64,000 nt of DNA, taken from contig JALJCO010012596.1 in the NCBI GenBank assembly GCA_023101725.1, forward strand, positions 62,001-126,000, in the 5' to 3' direction. Under the pieces are notes generated by a model. That model was not told the origin of the DNA. It worked only from the letters and a program-made list of their open reading frames with translations, and did not search any database. The stretch is from Atherinomorus stipes (taxonomy: Eukaryota; Chordata; Actinopteri; Atheriniformes; Atherinidae). The position numbers were made by a program, and so were the translations under genes. Each line of letters starts with the position of its first letter. The stretch's first letter is position 1. Positions 47,124-59,700 of the stretch are shown here, piece by piece.

Positions 47124-48007
47124 CACTGCCCGGCCCAAAAAACAAAAAAAAAAGGTCGAACATGTAACATTTGGTTGGAGCCTTTAGCTTTGATTGCGGC
47201 AGCATTCGCTGTGTTTCCAGAAGCTTCTGCAATGTCACCAGATTTATTTGCATCCTGTTGCATCAATTTTTCACCAAGATCTTGATGATGATTGTAGAGT
47301 CTGACCACAGCACATCCCAAAGATTCTCAATGGGGTTCAGGTCTGGACTCTGTGGGGGCCAATCCATGTGTGAAAATGATGTCTGATGATCCCTGAACCA
47401 TCTTTCACAATCTGAGCCCGATAAATTCTGGCACGGACATCTTGGAATATGGCCGTGCCATCAGGAAAGAAACATCCATTGATGGAATAACCTGCTCATT
47501 CAGTATATTCAGGTATCAGCTGACCTCATTATCTGAGCTCATACTGTTGCTGAACCTGGACCTGAGCAACTGCAGCAACCCCAGATCATCACACTGCCCC
47601 CACAGGCTCATACAGTAGCACTAGGCATGATGCTGCATCACTTCATCTGCCTTTCCGGCCACATTTCTTCCTGGAAGACGATGGTCCACTATCCTTCCAG
47701 TTTTTCAGAATGCGTTGGACTGTTCTGAACCCAGTTTTAGTAGTTTCTGCATCTCCTTAGATGTTTTCACCTCTTCATGCCAATGATCTGACCCTTCTCA
47801 GACAGACTAACATCTTTTCCAAGACCACGGATGTGTCTTTCCACATGGTTGTTTAGGAAATAAGAAGCAAGTCATTGCAGCAGTTGGGGTTAAATAACTT
47901 GTTGCCAGCTGAAAGATAATCGCCCATCATGTAATTATCCAATAGGAGGCTCCTACCTATTTGCTTAGTTAAATCCAGGTGGCGACTTCTTTTTTGGCCC
48001 GGCAGTG
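47124..48007 (-). mobile_element. Tc1-like element remnant, TA-flanked
   Basis: The ends CACTGCCCGGCCC and GGCCCGGCAGTG are inverted repeats bordered by TA (47122-47123 and 48008-48009). On the minus strand it encodes broken Tc1-type transposase pieces, including [15 protein letters not shown] near 47330-47375. No full frame remains. Confidence 0.85.
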
Positions 48008-48176
48008 TAACTAAATCATACAGATAGGTTGGAACTACTTTTTCTTCCGCCACAGCATCAACCGTTCAGTCACTGATCAGTGATCAATCATCCACACAGC
48101 AAATCCTCATTAATTTTTCAGACTTCAAGTATGCAGAGTAATTATTTTTACACCTCAGAGATCATCGAGAACTTAC

Positions 48177-48231
48177 CTGCAACAGTGATGCTTAGCAGGG
48201 TCATTGTTTTCTTCAGGTTTGTAGAGTTCAT
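48177..48231 (-). CDS. Orphan signal-peptide exon (candidate)
   Basis: A minus-strand ATG at 48231 gives MNSTNLKKTMTLLSITVAG and meets GTAAGT at 48176-48171. The exon is 55 nt and ends in phase 1, the phase used by Ig-receptor leader exons. No matching Ig exon lies before the copy 2 leader at 45210, so it could be an alternative first exon of copy 2, the leader of a lost third receptor, or chance. The Tc1-like remnant lies just downstream of it. Confidence 0.4.
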
Positions 48232-48895
48232 ATTTCCTGAACTAACACCCCGATTGTGCATTTGTGATTGAGTCTACGTGGTTCTCACTTTATCCAGCGC
48301 GTGTTTACTTCAGGTTCGCTGTAAATCTAAATTTTGTTTGATTATCAGCTTTTTTTTAGTGATCATATCATTTTGTTTGTCCAAACTGTCTCATTACTAA
48401 ACAAAATAGTTGTTCCATAAACTTTTCAACATTGTATTAAGATGATGATGATGATGATAAAGACACTGAAGAAATTTCAGATGATATGCAGTACTCACTG
48501 AGATGAAAAAGAGAACAAATGACAGAAAATCAGATAAACTGCTTGTTAGAGGCGATTTCTGCCAACTTGGCTATGATTAAATTTGATGTTTGCCAAAATT
48601 TATTAGTATATAGTTTTAATTCATAGTGCTGCTTTCAGAACAACAGAGCAAAGATTAATTTTTGTTGTCATGTTTGTTTAACAGCAAACTTTAAAAACTC
48701 CTCACATTTTGACGTTTTGTTATGATTTTTCTTTGATATTTGTGGTCTTGGTCTCGGTACTCCCTGGTCTAGGCTGGTGCGGTCTTGACTACAACACTAG
48801 CCAGCAGTTCCTGGGCTTGCACACCACGGGGGTGGGGGTGGTTCCATCACCACCCCAGATGTCCCCGTGCCGTTCCCCATCTGGTTGCTGACCAT
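48232..48895. other. Intergenic, no gene recognised
   Basis: It contains a short GATGATGATGAT run near 48441 and otherwise AT-rich sequence. There are no splice-bounded frames. Confidence 0.4.
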
Positions 48896-49150
48896 CTACA
48901 ACAGGGGTCTGCAACCTTTATTTATTTGAATAAAAGTCGTCCAGAGCTGCATATTTCATGGCCTTTTTTAAAAGACAACTTATAATTTTTGATAATTTCT
49001 TACTTTATGAAATGTGTTTCCATTTTTAATAAAACAGTTTTATTTTGACTTTTAGGTTTTGGACAATGAAACTACGGAAGAGGACTAGGGCCACTGAAGA
49101 AAAAACTGAGAAAGTCGAAATTTTGACTTTTTTCCTAGAACATAAAAAAG
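48896..49150 (+). mobile_element. Dispersed element (GGGGTCTGCAACCTTTA ... GGACTAGGGCCACTGAAG)
   Basis: CAACCTTTATTTATTTGAATAAAAGTCGTCCAGAGCTGC and ACTACGGAAGAGGACTAGGG recur in the same order at 56226-56450, and the second block recurs reversed near 54350-54410. This is a MITE family with hAT-like CAGGGGTCTGCAACC ends. Confidence 0.55.
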
Positions 49151-49179
49151 TATATAATCTTTTTTAAAAATGTTTTGGG

Positions 49180-49331
49180 AAAAAGTCAGAATTGACGCAG
49201 CTGGACGAGTACAAGGCCAGGATCACGTCCACCTTCGGGTCCGTCTTGAAGACGGACTCCACCATGAAGGTCTGCAGACGGGGATCTCTGCAGGATGTTT
49301 CCTCACGGCTGCTTGTGAACGTGCTCACAGG
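49180..49331 (+). other. Possible orphan coding exon
   Basis: An open frame reads ELTQLDEYKARITSTFGSVL, continues through STMKVCRRGSLQDVSSRLL and ends at ACAG followed by GTAAAT (49332), a plausible donor. Composition is protein-like and GC-richer than its surroundings, but I recognise no family and find no partner exon. It may be an exon relic carried by a repeat. Confidence 0.25.
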
Positions 49332-50172
49332 TAAATGTCCGTCCAGGTGGGGAAGAAGCTCGCAGGTACCGCCTCTGACACGCCCGCCTGGGTTACCAAC
49401 GTCGGTGACGAGCACTGCCAGGTCCTCATCTGCTCCGCGGGTCTGAGGGGCCCGTCCAGGCCGGACTGATGAGGCGATGCTGGGGTATCTGCCCCCCCTA
49501 GCTCATCTGCATCCACAGGGACTGCTGCAACTGGGGCGGCGGGCCTCGTTTCCGGGAGGATTTACCACCTACGTGCTGGATTTAAGGGCTACAGTAACTT
49601 CTCTGACTGCGTAATGCGTTGTCCAACTGCATAACAATGGAGACCCCTCCAGCCTTCATAGTTCTCCATCATGGTGCCGGACACGCAGTTTCAATTTCCC
49701 GCCCGATAAGTAGGGGTCGCTACACAAGACTGACCCACTATATGATGGCGTCCGAGAGAGAAAGACTGTTATTCAGCTGCAGCAACAACAGGTACTTTTG
49801 ATGCAAATAAAGATGATGGGCGATTTTAGTATTCCCTCACTTCTTCAGCCAAACGTTCTTCGGTTGGACTCATTTACGTCTTCGTCGGCTAGCTAGTTTA
49901 AAAATGGCGCTGCTAGTGTTTACGTAGTGGTAGACCAATCACAGCCCTTGCTGTCTCCATCGTCCCTTGACGGAGTGACGGACACTTAAAAAATATTCCG
50001 TGCAGCCGGAGACGACGGAGAGGCTCTCTGTAATCTACGTACAGCACTTTACGGACGACTATAAATTCGGCTTTAGATGCTTCACGCAACGATGACGGGA
50101 AACTGGAGCGAGAACGTCAGAGCAGAGTTGATTCAGCAGCTGATGGAAGAGGAGGGTGATCTATCTGCTGCA

Positions 50173-50815
<643 letters not shown>

Positions 50816-50817
50816 GG

Positions 50818-51092
50818 GTGGGTGTGGAATGAGGAGGGGTGGTGGACGTAACCAAGGGTGTGGAATGAGGAGGGGTGGTGGACGTACAAGGGTGTGGAAT
50901 GAGGAGGGGTGGGACGTAACAAGGGTGGGAAGAGGAGGGGTGGTGGACGTAACAAGGATAGTGGAATGATGAGGGGTGTGGACGTACAAGGGTAGTGGAA
51001 TGAGGAGGGGTGGTGGACTAACAAGGGTAGTGGATATGAGGAGGGGTGGTGGACGTACAGGAGTAGTGGAATGAGGAGGGGTAGTGGGGGTA
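50818..51092 (+). repeat. G-rich minisatellite, period about 34-37 bp
   Basis: GTGGAATGAGGAGGGGTGGT plus GGACGTAACAAGGGT repeats about seven times with small indels. It directly abuts the poly-G tract, which may have arisen from the same G-rich unit or from collapse of it. Confidence 0.9.
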
Positions 51093-51712
51093 TGAATTAG
51101 CTAGAGGGCGACGTTAGATGCTGACTTGCTGAGGAAGGACAGAGAAAAGGGAACAAAGCGACCTGGAGAACAAAGGACTAGAATAAAACTAAATTTAAGA
51201 TTACAATTTGTCCGTAACATTAGCAGACTAGCCCGCAGCTAGGCTAAAATACTCAAGAAAAGCTTGCAAGGCTTGAAAGAGACAAAGTCGATGGTGACTT
51301 TTCAGTGTGGTTGTTTTGTTTATCAACGAAGATGATGAATGATGAAAAAGAGAAAAGATAAACTGTACTCCGTGTTGGGCAACACTTAGAAAATGTAGTA
51401 GCTAGCTCAAGTTTTCTACATTAAATGAGCTTCACTACACTGAAGCTACCCACAAGAGAAATGTAGAAGCTAACCTGCAATAAAATTAAAGTAGCTTAAC
51501 TACATCAAAGCTTCTTTTTTAAATAAATTTGCTTCATTCAAGTCACATTGCTACTTCCGAGTGTAATGAAACTGATCTGTTTGAAAAATCAGTTAGTTAA
51601 TTAAAGTCTCTCTCCAAAAACTATACTTACATACTGTAAGTGGTAAAAACAAAAAAAAAAAAGCCAATGGGAGGCAACATCTAAAATGTAATTGATTTTC
51701 TAAAATACTCTA
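51093..51712. other. No gene recognised; traces of a TAGCTT-rich repeat
   Basis: GAAGCTACCCACAAGAGAAATGTAG and AAAGTAGCTTAACTACATC near 51440-51510 resemble the interior of a common teleost MITE. No coding signal is seen. Confidence 0.35.
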
Positions 51713-52749
51713 AAATAGGGTTTCGCTCACGGACTTCCCGGTGTTTGGACACTTTTCCGGGCCATGTTAAGACAGCCGTTCTGCTCTGTTTCTGTTTAAA
51801 CGGATACAATTTGTTCAGATGAGTGTACTGGATAAAGTGGATAAAGGAGATTTGCGCGGTGAAGGGCGATTTATAATAAAACGTTTGTTTGTCGCCGGTG
51901 GGGACCGGCCCAGTGCTAGTTGCGTGTTCCGAGTGTTACATTGTGCGTTTAATTGAAAATCGGTCTGTCCCCGTTAGTGGAACACTGGGGACTGCAAGAA
52001 AGGAGACGTTTCAGATGCTTGTGTGTTTTCAGCCGCACAAAGTTAGGCACGTTATCGAGCTGGCTAATGCTAACCTGCTAACACGACTGTGCAGACTGCC
52101 GGCTACAAACAAACGTGTGTCGTTTTATTATAAAGTTCGGTCCTTCACTGCGGCGAATCGGTCGTTTTAATCCACTTCTTCCTCAGTATCACTTCAGTCT
52201 GGAATGAAAACTTGGCATTGGCGTTTATCCGATTTACAAAGTTTAACAGAGTAGTAGCTGGCAGACTACTGTTAGCAGGTTAGCATTAGCCAGCTTGATG
52301 GCGTGCCTAACTTTGTGCGGCTGAAAACACACAAGCATCTGAAAACGTCTCCTTTCTTGGCAGTCCCCAGTTGTTCCACTGGAAACGGGGGGGTACAGAC
52401 CCGATTTTCAGATGTTTGTGTGTTTTAAGACGCACAATGTTAAGCACGTCAGTAAACGTTAGCTGGCTAATGCTAGCATGCTGTGAAGTGCCGGTGTTGT
52501 GCCCCACAGGCGACAAACAAACAAACGTGTGTTTTATTATAAAGTTCGGCCCTTCACTCTGGAGAATCGCTTTGATCCACTTCCTCCTTAGTATCACTTC
52601 AGTCTGGAATCCGTGAAAATTTCAGTAGGGTTGGCGTTTATTCACGTTATCTACGAAGTAAAGCAGGGACATTGAACTGGGCCGGAAGTGGCCGTCTAAG
52701 TGTTTCAAAGCGGAAGTTCGGAACACGGAAGCGTGATAATCCCCTATTT
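51713..52749. mobile_element. Fold-back element with roughly 500-bp inverted arms
   Basis: The arm 51713-52240 is largely the reverse complement of 52270-52749: CACAAAGTTAGGCACG at 52036 against CGTGCCTAACTTTGTG at 52302, and CTTCCCGGTGTTTGG at the left against the GGAAGCGTGATAATCCCC end at the right. It is inserted into a gypsy integrase fragment on its right side. Related arms lie at 26820-27090, 37940-38045 and 63529-64000. Its open frames are not protein-like. Confidence 0.8.
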
Positions 52750-53960
52750 GGTACTCCTCAGCCACTTCAACGGGGTATCTAGCCTCACGCCCAAACATTA
52801 AGAAATATGGGGAGTACTTTGTGGTTAATGGTTTTTTGGTCCGGATAGAGAACATGGTGGCTGGCAGGTGGGCATCCCACGTTGATGGTCTGTCACCAAC
52901 CAGCTTGTTTAGAATCCTGTGAGATATAAAGTAATGAAGGTGCCGTGTGGGTTCAATACAGCTTATTGACAGCTGATTAACTGTGTACCTTTGGATGGTC
53001 CCATTCATTTTCCCACCAGGCCATTTGTCTTTGGACGGTATGGGGAGCAGAGGAGACGCTTCATTTCGAGCCCCTCACATATTTTGCTGTTGAGCTGTCA
53101 GAAACTCACTGTCAGCACAGACCGATGTGAACTCTGACCACATGTTGATTCACATTCATCCTACCTTGTTGACAAATTCTTTGCCCTGGTCAGTGAGGAT
53201 TCTTTTTGGTGCACCAAATTTAAAAAGGAAATCCAACAAACCTCATCAGCACTCTTGGATTTGAGTGGGTAAGCTTCAGTCCATTTGGTGAAATAATCAT
53301 TTCACAGATGTACTGATTCCATTTTCAGTGTGAGAGGGCTTACCCACAAGGTCCATTCCCACCAGTTCCAGTGGTTCACTGATCTGAAAAAGAGAGGGGA
53401 TTATAAAGGGTACGCTCATGACAGGCCATGCAAGATGTAACCTGGTTATTAAATGCAGCCACCTCTATGGGGATTAGGGCTGGACGATTATGGAAAAAAT
53501 TATAATCACGATTATTTTGACTGATATTGAAATCACGATTAATATACACGATTATTCATTGATTTTATAAAAAGTGTTTATTGAACCACCAAAACTCAAC
53601 TTCAAATATAACTTAAAAAACGAAAAAAAAAAAGAAAAAAAAAGAAATTAGAAACAAGGAGTAAAATAAGAATATTATTTAAAATAATAATAGCAATAAA
53701 AATGAATACTCAGTCTACATGCATTCCTGTTCTATACTCCCTGCAGTTTGCTTCCTGTAATGCCACCAGTCTGTTCACTTCAGGATTAATAGTTTTTCTT
53801 CGATTACAGTGTTTTTATGATTGTGAAAAGGCAAAATTGAAATCACGATTAAAATTCGATTAATTGTCCAGCCCTAATGGGGATGTAGGGTAACACATTT
53901 CTTCTGGCCTAGCACTCATGACATTGTGCTATCTATTAAAATTAAAAATAGCACAATGTC
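52750..53960 (-). mobile_element. Ty3/gypsy-like retrotransposon integrase fragment
   Basis: Minus-strand sequence carries broken pieces of a retroelement integrase core and C-terminal part: ILTDQGKEFVN near 53200, then TWDAHLPATMFSIRTKK and YSPYFLMFGREARYP at about 52780-52900. Stops and shifts are frequent, and no gag, protease, reverse transcriptase or LTR is seen. The fragment is cut at 52749 by the fold-back element and interrupted by a hAT MITE at 53475-53876. It is a dead remnant. Confidence 0.75.
53475..53876. mobile_element. hAT MITE with target duplication ATGGGGAT
   Basis: The 402-bp element has ends TAGGGCTGGACGATTA and TAATTGTCCAGCCCTA, and ATGGGGAT occurs at 53467-53474 and 53877-53884. 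It contains AATCACGATTA motifs typical of this common teleost family. Confidence 0.95.
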
Positions 53961-54420
53961 CTTTTACACTTTACCGTTCGTTCCGTACTCATCCTCTCAC
54001 GTCCACTTGAAAAGCAGAAAAAAAAAAAGTCTGAATTTAAAAAAAAAAAAAAAATTTCTGAAAGTCAAAATTCTGAATTAAATCTCAGATTTCTGACTTA
54101 TTTCCACAACATTTAAAACAAAATTGAGGTGATTTTTTTTTCTTTAAAAACCAGTCAGAATTCTGACTTTTATCCAGAACATTTTTAAAAAATGGCTGGA
54201 GGAATAATTTAAAAAAAAAAAAAAGTCTGAATAAGTCACACTTTTGGCGAAAACAGAATTCTGATTTTATAAGAAATTTAAATAAAAAAAAAATTCCCGG
54301 ATTTTTTTTTTTTAATGTTCTGGAAAAAAAGTCGGAATTCTGAGAATTCTTCAGTGACACTAATCCTCTTCTGTAATTGGTTTTCCAAAACCTAAAATTT
54401 TAAATAAATCTGTTACCACT
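53961..54420. repeat. A-rich AAGTCAGAATTCTGA low-complexity repeat
   Basis: Alternating poly-A and GTCTGAATT / AATTCTGAC motifs. The right end carries CTTCAGTGACACTAATCCTC, the reverse of the block found at 49085 and 56430. It is the same family as 48896-49150 and 56226-56760. Confidence 0.6.
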
Positions 54421-54984
54421 ACGAGCGCCGGAACTCCCTCTTCTGAGCGTAAATTTTAACTCCAACACCGTGAAATGAATAAAAACAGTTACGCGTTTTG
54501 TCTGAATCAACTTAGACCCGCGTTGTTTTTGTGTAATTCGGCTTCTGTTACGGGACTAAAACGTGTTCCAGGACGTCATAGTGGACTTTATTGTACTGGT
54601 CCGTTCAGATCAACGAATCATTTAACGGTACTGATCTGTATTGATCAATGATCAGAGGCTCAAACCCAGATTAATGTGACATGTTATCTGCTGGGCTGCT
54701 CGTCCATCTCACATCTGAAGATGCAGGAGCATCTGGAAAGATAAATGTGACGTAAAGTCAGAGGTGTGGTTGATGACATCATCAGGTTTTCCTCCAGCAT
54801 CACCGTGGTGTCCTCTCCCGGCTGCCGTCTGCATCCCGGGGCCACGCGTCCAGGAGGGACCCTGAAGACCTGGTGGTCCCTCATCCTGACGGACTACGCA
54901 GCCATCAGAGGTGGAGTCTGGTGGTTCAGACCAGCATTCAGGTCTACGAGCTGAACCAGATCCAGGACTGAAAAACTGAGTGTT
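54421..54984. other. No gene recognised
   Basis: The 54780-54960 stretch is GC-richer and has open frames on both strands, but no splice signals or family motifs tie them to a gene. Confidence 0.35.
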
Positions 54985-55472
54985 GGACATCGGCCACCCC
55001 ACCGATATTTAACCGATCAGCCCGCTGTTTCTAAAGTCTTTGAAAATAATTCAGAAACTTCTTTTTTTAGACTTTAAAACTTCTAAAGACTAGGGGTTGG
55101 AAATAATATCGATACACTGAAATATCTCTGTTTCATCGTTCGGTTACGAAATCTCGTAAGATTGAATGAGATATTGTGAACTTTTCTAACAGAACGATGA
55201 AATCTCGCAAGATTTTGTAAGTAAAATAGATCAATACTGCGTTTTTTAATATTGATTTGATATCAGCATATTAAAAAAAATGCAATATTTAAGTGTATCG
55301 ATATTTTTCCCACCTCTATTCTTTAAAGTGTCAGAAACAGATAAAACTGATGTTTGAAAGAAATGACGGCTTATTTTTTTCAGCTTAAATATCGGTATCA
55401 ATATCGGTTATCAGCCACAAGTTTTAAAATATCGGCATATCAGCCAAAATTCCGATATTGTGCATCCCTAGC
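54985..55472 (-). mobile_element. Composite hAT-like MITE, reversed
   Basis: GGACATCGGCCACCCCACCG at the start; inner unit 55090-55320 (AGGGGTTGGAAATAATATCG to ATTTTTCCCACCTCT); outer end CCAAAATTCCGATATTGTGCATCCCTA. This is the shortest complete copy in the window. Confidence 0.7.
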
Positions 55473-56225
55473 TGTTACCATGGTAACATGCACTCGGATG
55501 CACGTTGTGATGAAAGTTCAGAGGCCTAAAGTCAGCTTTTGTTGTCCTTAGCAGGTTGCTACGGCAACAGAGGATGTGGGCAGGAGCGTTGTGGAGGGGG
55601 GGGATCCAGCATGGTCCAGGATCCGGCCAGCGAGCCCGTACCTGCTGCTGCAGGACCGTCCTGGTCCCACCTGAACCAGAGACCACTTCTTCAGTCATAC
55701 TAATAAATAAATATTCAATCAAGTCGGTTTGTGGCGTTTTTGTTAAATACTCGGATATTTATGACGCGGTGAGAAATGCAGAGTTTCCATCATCATCCAG
55801 ATCAAACCAGCAGCTGTTTGCTGCTCAGCTCTGATTACAAACGATTTCAGAACCATTTTCAGCTGCAGTTCTGGGCTCAGGGAGACTTCCTGAGGTTAAA
55901 ACCGGAGCAGAATTTCATCCAACAGCTTGTATTGGAACTGTGCAAAGATGTGAAAGTGGCAGAAGATCAGAGAAAGATGGAGTGATGACATGATGACATC
56001 AAACATCCAGAATCAGGAGGAATCTGAGCTCAGGTTTGCTTCCAGCCCGTCAGTCCTGCTGATGGACTCAGACAGCAGGTGGTCAGAGACCGTCTTAGTC
56101 CGTCCCTGGACGCAGGAGGACGTCCAGCAGCGTCTTCATCCGTCCTCATCACCTCTGCAGTCCTGCCGGTGGATCAGACGGGGATGTCGGGACGTCGGGA
56201 TGGTGGAGCAGCTCCCTCGGAGCGG
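55473..56225. other. No gene recognised
   Basis: Mixed-composition DNA with short open frames only. No exon is supported. Confidence 0.35.
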
Positions 56226-56657
56226 TTCTGCAACCTTTACGCACTAAACAGCCTCAATCCAGTTAAATAAAAGTCGTCCAGAGCTGCAAATATTTCACAG
56301 CCCTTTTTTAAAAAGACAACTTATTTTTGATAAATACTTACTTTATGAAATGGGTTCCCATTAAAAAAAAAGAAGTTTATTTTTAAGTTTTAGGTTTTGG
56401 AAAACTTAACTACGGAAGAGGATTAGGGTCACTGAAGAAAAAAAGAATTCTGAGATTAAAGTCAGAATTATGATGTTTTCCCCAAAAGTGTGACTTTTTC
56501 AGAAATTTAAAAAGCATCCACACATTAAAAAAAAATGTTCTGGATAAAAGTTGGAATTCTGACCTTAAAGAAAAAAAAATCCCCTCAATTTTGTTTTAAA
56601 TGTTGTGGAAAATAAGTCAGAAATTTGAGATTTAAGTCAGAATTTTGACTTTTTCAG

Positions 56658-56695
<38 letters not shown>

Positions 56696-56765
56696 AACTC
56701 CAGACATTATTTAAAAATGTTTTTGAAAAAAGTCATAATTATGCCCCCCCCCCCCCAGAAATAAA
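56226..56765 (+). mobile_element. Second copy of the CTGCAACCTTTA / ACTACGGAAGAGGATTAGGG element
   Basis: Collinear with 48896-49150 (AAAAGTCGTCCAGAGCTGC, GACAACTTAT, ACTTTATGAAATG, TTTTAGGTTTTGG). It is followed by AAGTCAGAATT simple repeats, a 40-base poly-A at 56650-56690 and poly-C at 56744-56756. Confidence 0.55.
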
Positions 56766-56769
56766 ACAA

Positions 56770-59700
56770 AACATTTTTAAATACATTTGTAAATACCCAG
56801 CATTTTCACAAAGTTTCATCCAAGTTTGATGCTGGTCAAACACTGACTCCGCCCATTTTACCATTTCCTGTTTAGCCCCGCCCCCGGCGACAAGAAGTGA
56901 CTTATCTTAACGCTTTAAGCCTCGTCTAGCTTCTTTTTAATAGTAGAAAACGCCTGTTTTTCCCAGTATTTTTACATTTTCTAAAAGTTTGATGCTAGTC
57001 AAACGCTGATTCTGTCCTTATGACCATGTCCTGTCTATGCTTTAGCCCCACCCCCGTGGTGACAGGAAGTGACTCGTTTAAAAGCCTTTCCCCTTGGCTA
57101 GCTTATGTTTAATGGTAGAAAATGCGTGTTTTACACAGTATTTTTACACTTTCCAAAAGTTTGATGCTGGTCAAACACTGTATCCACCCATATGACCATT
57201 TCCTGTCTACGCTTTAGCCCCGCCCCCAGCGACAGGAAGTGACTCGTTTTAAAGCCTTAAGCCTCGTCTAGCTTCTTTTAAATGGTAGAAAACGCATGTT
57301 TTTCCCAGTATTTTTACATTTTCTAAAAGTTTGATGCTAGTCAAACGCTGATTCTGCCCTTATGACCATTTCCTGTCTACGCTTTAGCCCCGCCCCCAGC
57401 GACAAGAAGTGACTCGTTTTAAAGCCTTTCCCCTTGGCTAGCTTATTTGTTAATGGTAGAAAATGCATGATTTACCCAGTATTTTTACACTTTCCAAAAA
57501 ATTTATTTCCAAACACTGACTCCACCCACATGACCATTTCCTGTCTATGCTTAAGCCCCGCCCCCCGCGACAGGAAGTGAATCATTTTAAAGCCTTTAGC
57601 CTCGTCTAGCTTCTTTTTAATGGTAGAGCATGCCCGTTTTACACAGTATTTTTACATTTTCCAAAAGTTTGATGCTAGTCAAACGCTGCTTCTGCCCATA
57701 TGACCATTTCCTGTCTACGCTTTAGCCCCGCCCCCGGTGACAGTAAGTGACTCGTTTTAGCCTTTCCCCTCGGCTAGCTTATTTTTTAATGGTAGAAAAT
57801 GCGTGTTTTACCCAGTATTTTTACACTATCCAAAAAAATTGATTTCCAAACACTGACTCCATCCAAATGACCATTTTCTGTCTACGCTTTAGCCCCGCCC
57901 CCGGCGACAGGAAGTGACTTATTTTAACGCTTTAAGCCTCATCTAGCTTCTTTTAAATGGTAGAAAACACATGTTTTACCCAGTATTTTTACATTTTCCA
58001 AAAGTCTGATGCTGATCAAACACTGATTCTGCCCATATGACCATTTCCTGTCTACGCTTTAGCCCCGCCCCCGGTGACAGGAAGTGACTTGTTTTAAAGC
58101 CTTTAGCCTCGTCTAGGTTCTTTTTAATGGTAGAAAACGCATGTTTTATCCAGTATTTTTACACTTTCCAAAAGTTTGATACTAGTCAAAGGCTGAATCC
58201 ACCCATATGACCATTTCCCGTCTACGCTTTAGCCCCGCCCCCGGTGACAGAAGGTGACTTGTTTTAAAGCCTTTAGCCTCGTCTAGCTTCTTTTAAATGG
58301 TAGAGCACGCCTGTTTTACCCAGTATTTTTACATTTTCCAAAATTTTAATGCTAGTCAAATGCTGATTCTGCCCATATGACCATTTCCTGTTTATGCTTT
58401 AGCCACGCCCCCGGTGACAGGAAGTGACTCGTTTTAAAGCCTTTAGCCTCGTCTAGCTTCTTTTTAATAGTAGAAAACGCCTGTTTTTCCCAGTATTTTT
58501 ACATTTTCCAAAAGTTTGATGCTAGTCAAACGCTGATTCTGCCCATATGACCATTTCCTGTCTACGCTTTAGCCCCGCCCCCGGTGACAGTAAGTGACTC
58601 GTTTTAGCCTTTCCCCTCGGCTAGCTTGTTTTTTAATGGTAGAAAATGCGTGTTTTACCCAGTATTTTTACACTTTCCAAAAAATTGATTTCCAAACACT
58701 GACTCCATCCATATGACCATTTCCTGTCTAGCTCCCCCCGGCGACAAGAAGTGACTTTAAGTTCGTCTAGCTTCATTTTAATGGTAGAAAATGCGGGTTT
58801 TACCCAGTATTTTAACACTTTCCAAAACTCTGATGCTAATCAAACGATGATTCTGCCCATATGACCATTTCCTGTCTGTGCTTTAGCCCCGCCCTTGGCG
58901 ACAGGAAATGACTTATTTTTAACGCTTTAAGCCTCGTCTAGCTTCTTTTTAATGGTAGAACACGCCTGTTTTACCCAGTATTTTTACATTTTCCAAAATT
59001 TTGATGCTAGTCAAACGCTGATTCTGCCCATATGACCATTTCCTGTCTACGCTTTAGCCCCGCCCCTGGTGACAGGAAGTGACTTGTTTTAAAGCCTTTG
59101 CCTCGTCTAGCTTCTTTTTAATGGTAGAAAACGCATGTTTTATCCAGTATTTTTACACTTTCCAAAAGTTTGATACTAGTCAAAGGCTGAATCCACCCAT
59201 ATAACCATTTCCCGTCTACGCTTAGCCCCGCCCCGGTGACAGAAGGTGACTTGTTTTAAAGCCTTTAGCCTCGTCTAGCTTCTTTTAAATGGTAGAGCAC
59301 GCCTGTTTTCCCAGTATTTTTACATTTTCCAAAATTTTAATGCTAGTCAAATGCTGATTCTGCCCATATGACCATTTCCTGTTTATGCTTTAGCCACGCC
59401 CCCGGTGACAGGAAGTGACTCGTTTTAAAGCCTTTAGCCTCGTCTAGCTTCTTTTTAATAGTAGAAAACGCCTGTTTTTCCCAGTATTTTTACATTTTCC
59501 AAAAGTTTGATGCTAGTCAAACGCTGATTCTGCCCATATGACCATTTCCTGTCTACGCTTTAGCCCCGCCCCCGGTGACAGTAAGTGACTCGTTTTAGCC
59601 TTTCCCCTCGGCTAGCTTGTTTTTTAATGGTAGAAAATGCGTGTTTTACCCAGTATTTTTACACTTTCCAAAAAATTGATTTCCAAACACTGACTCCATC

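Noticed and set aside
47853..48053. 66-codon minus-strand frame
   Set aside because: It covers the terminal repeat of the TA-flanked Tc1-like element.
52307..52597. 96-codon frame matched by the plus-strand frame at 63752-63961
   Set aside because: The similarity comes from inverted arms of the same fold-back element; no recognisable protein.
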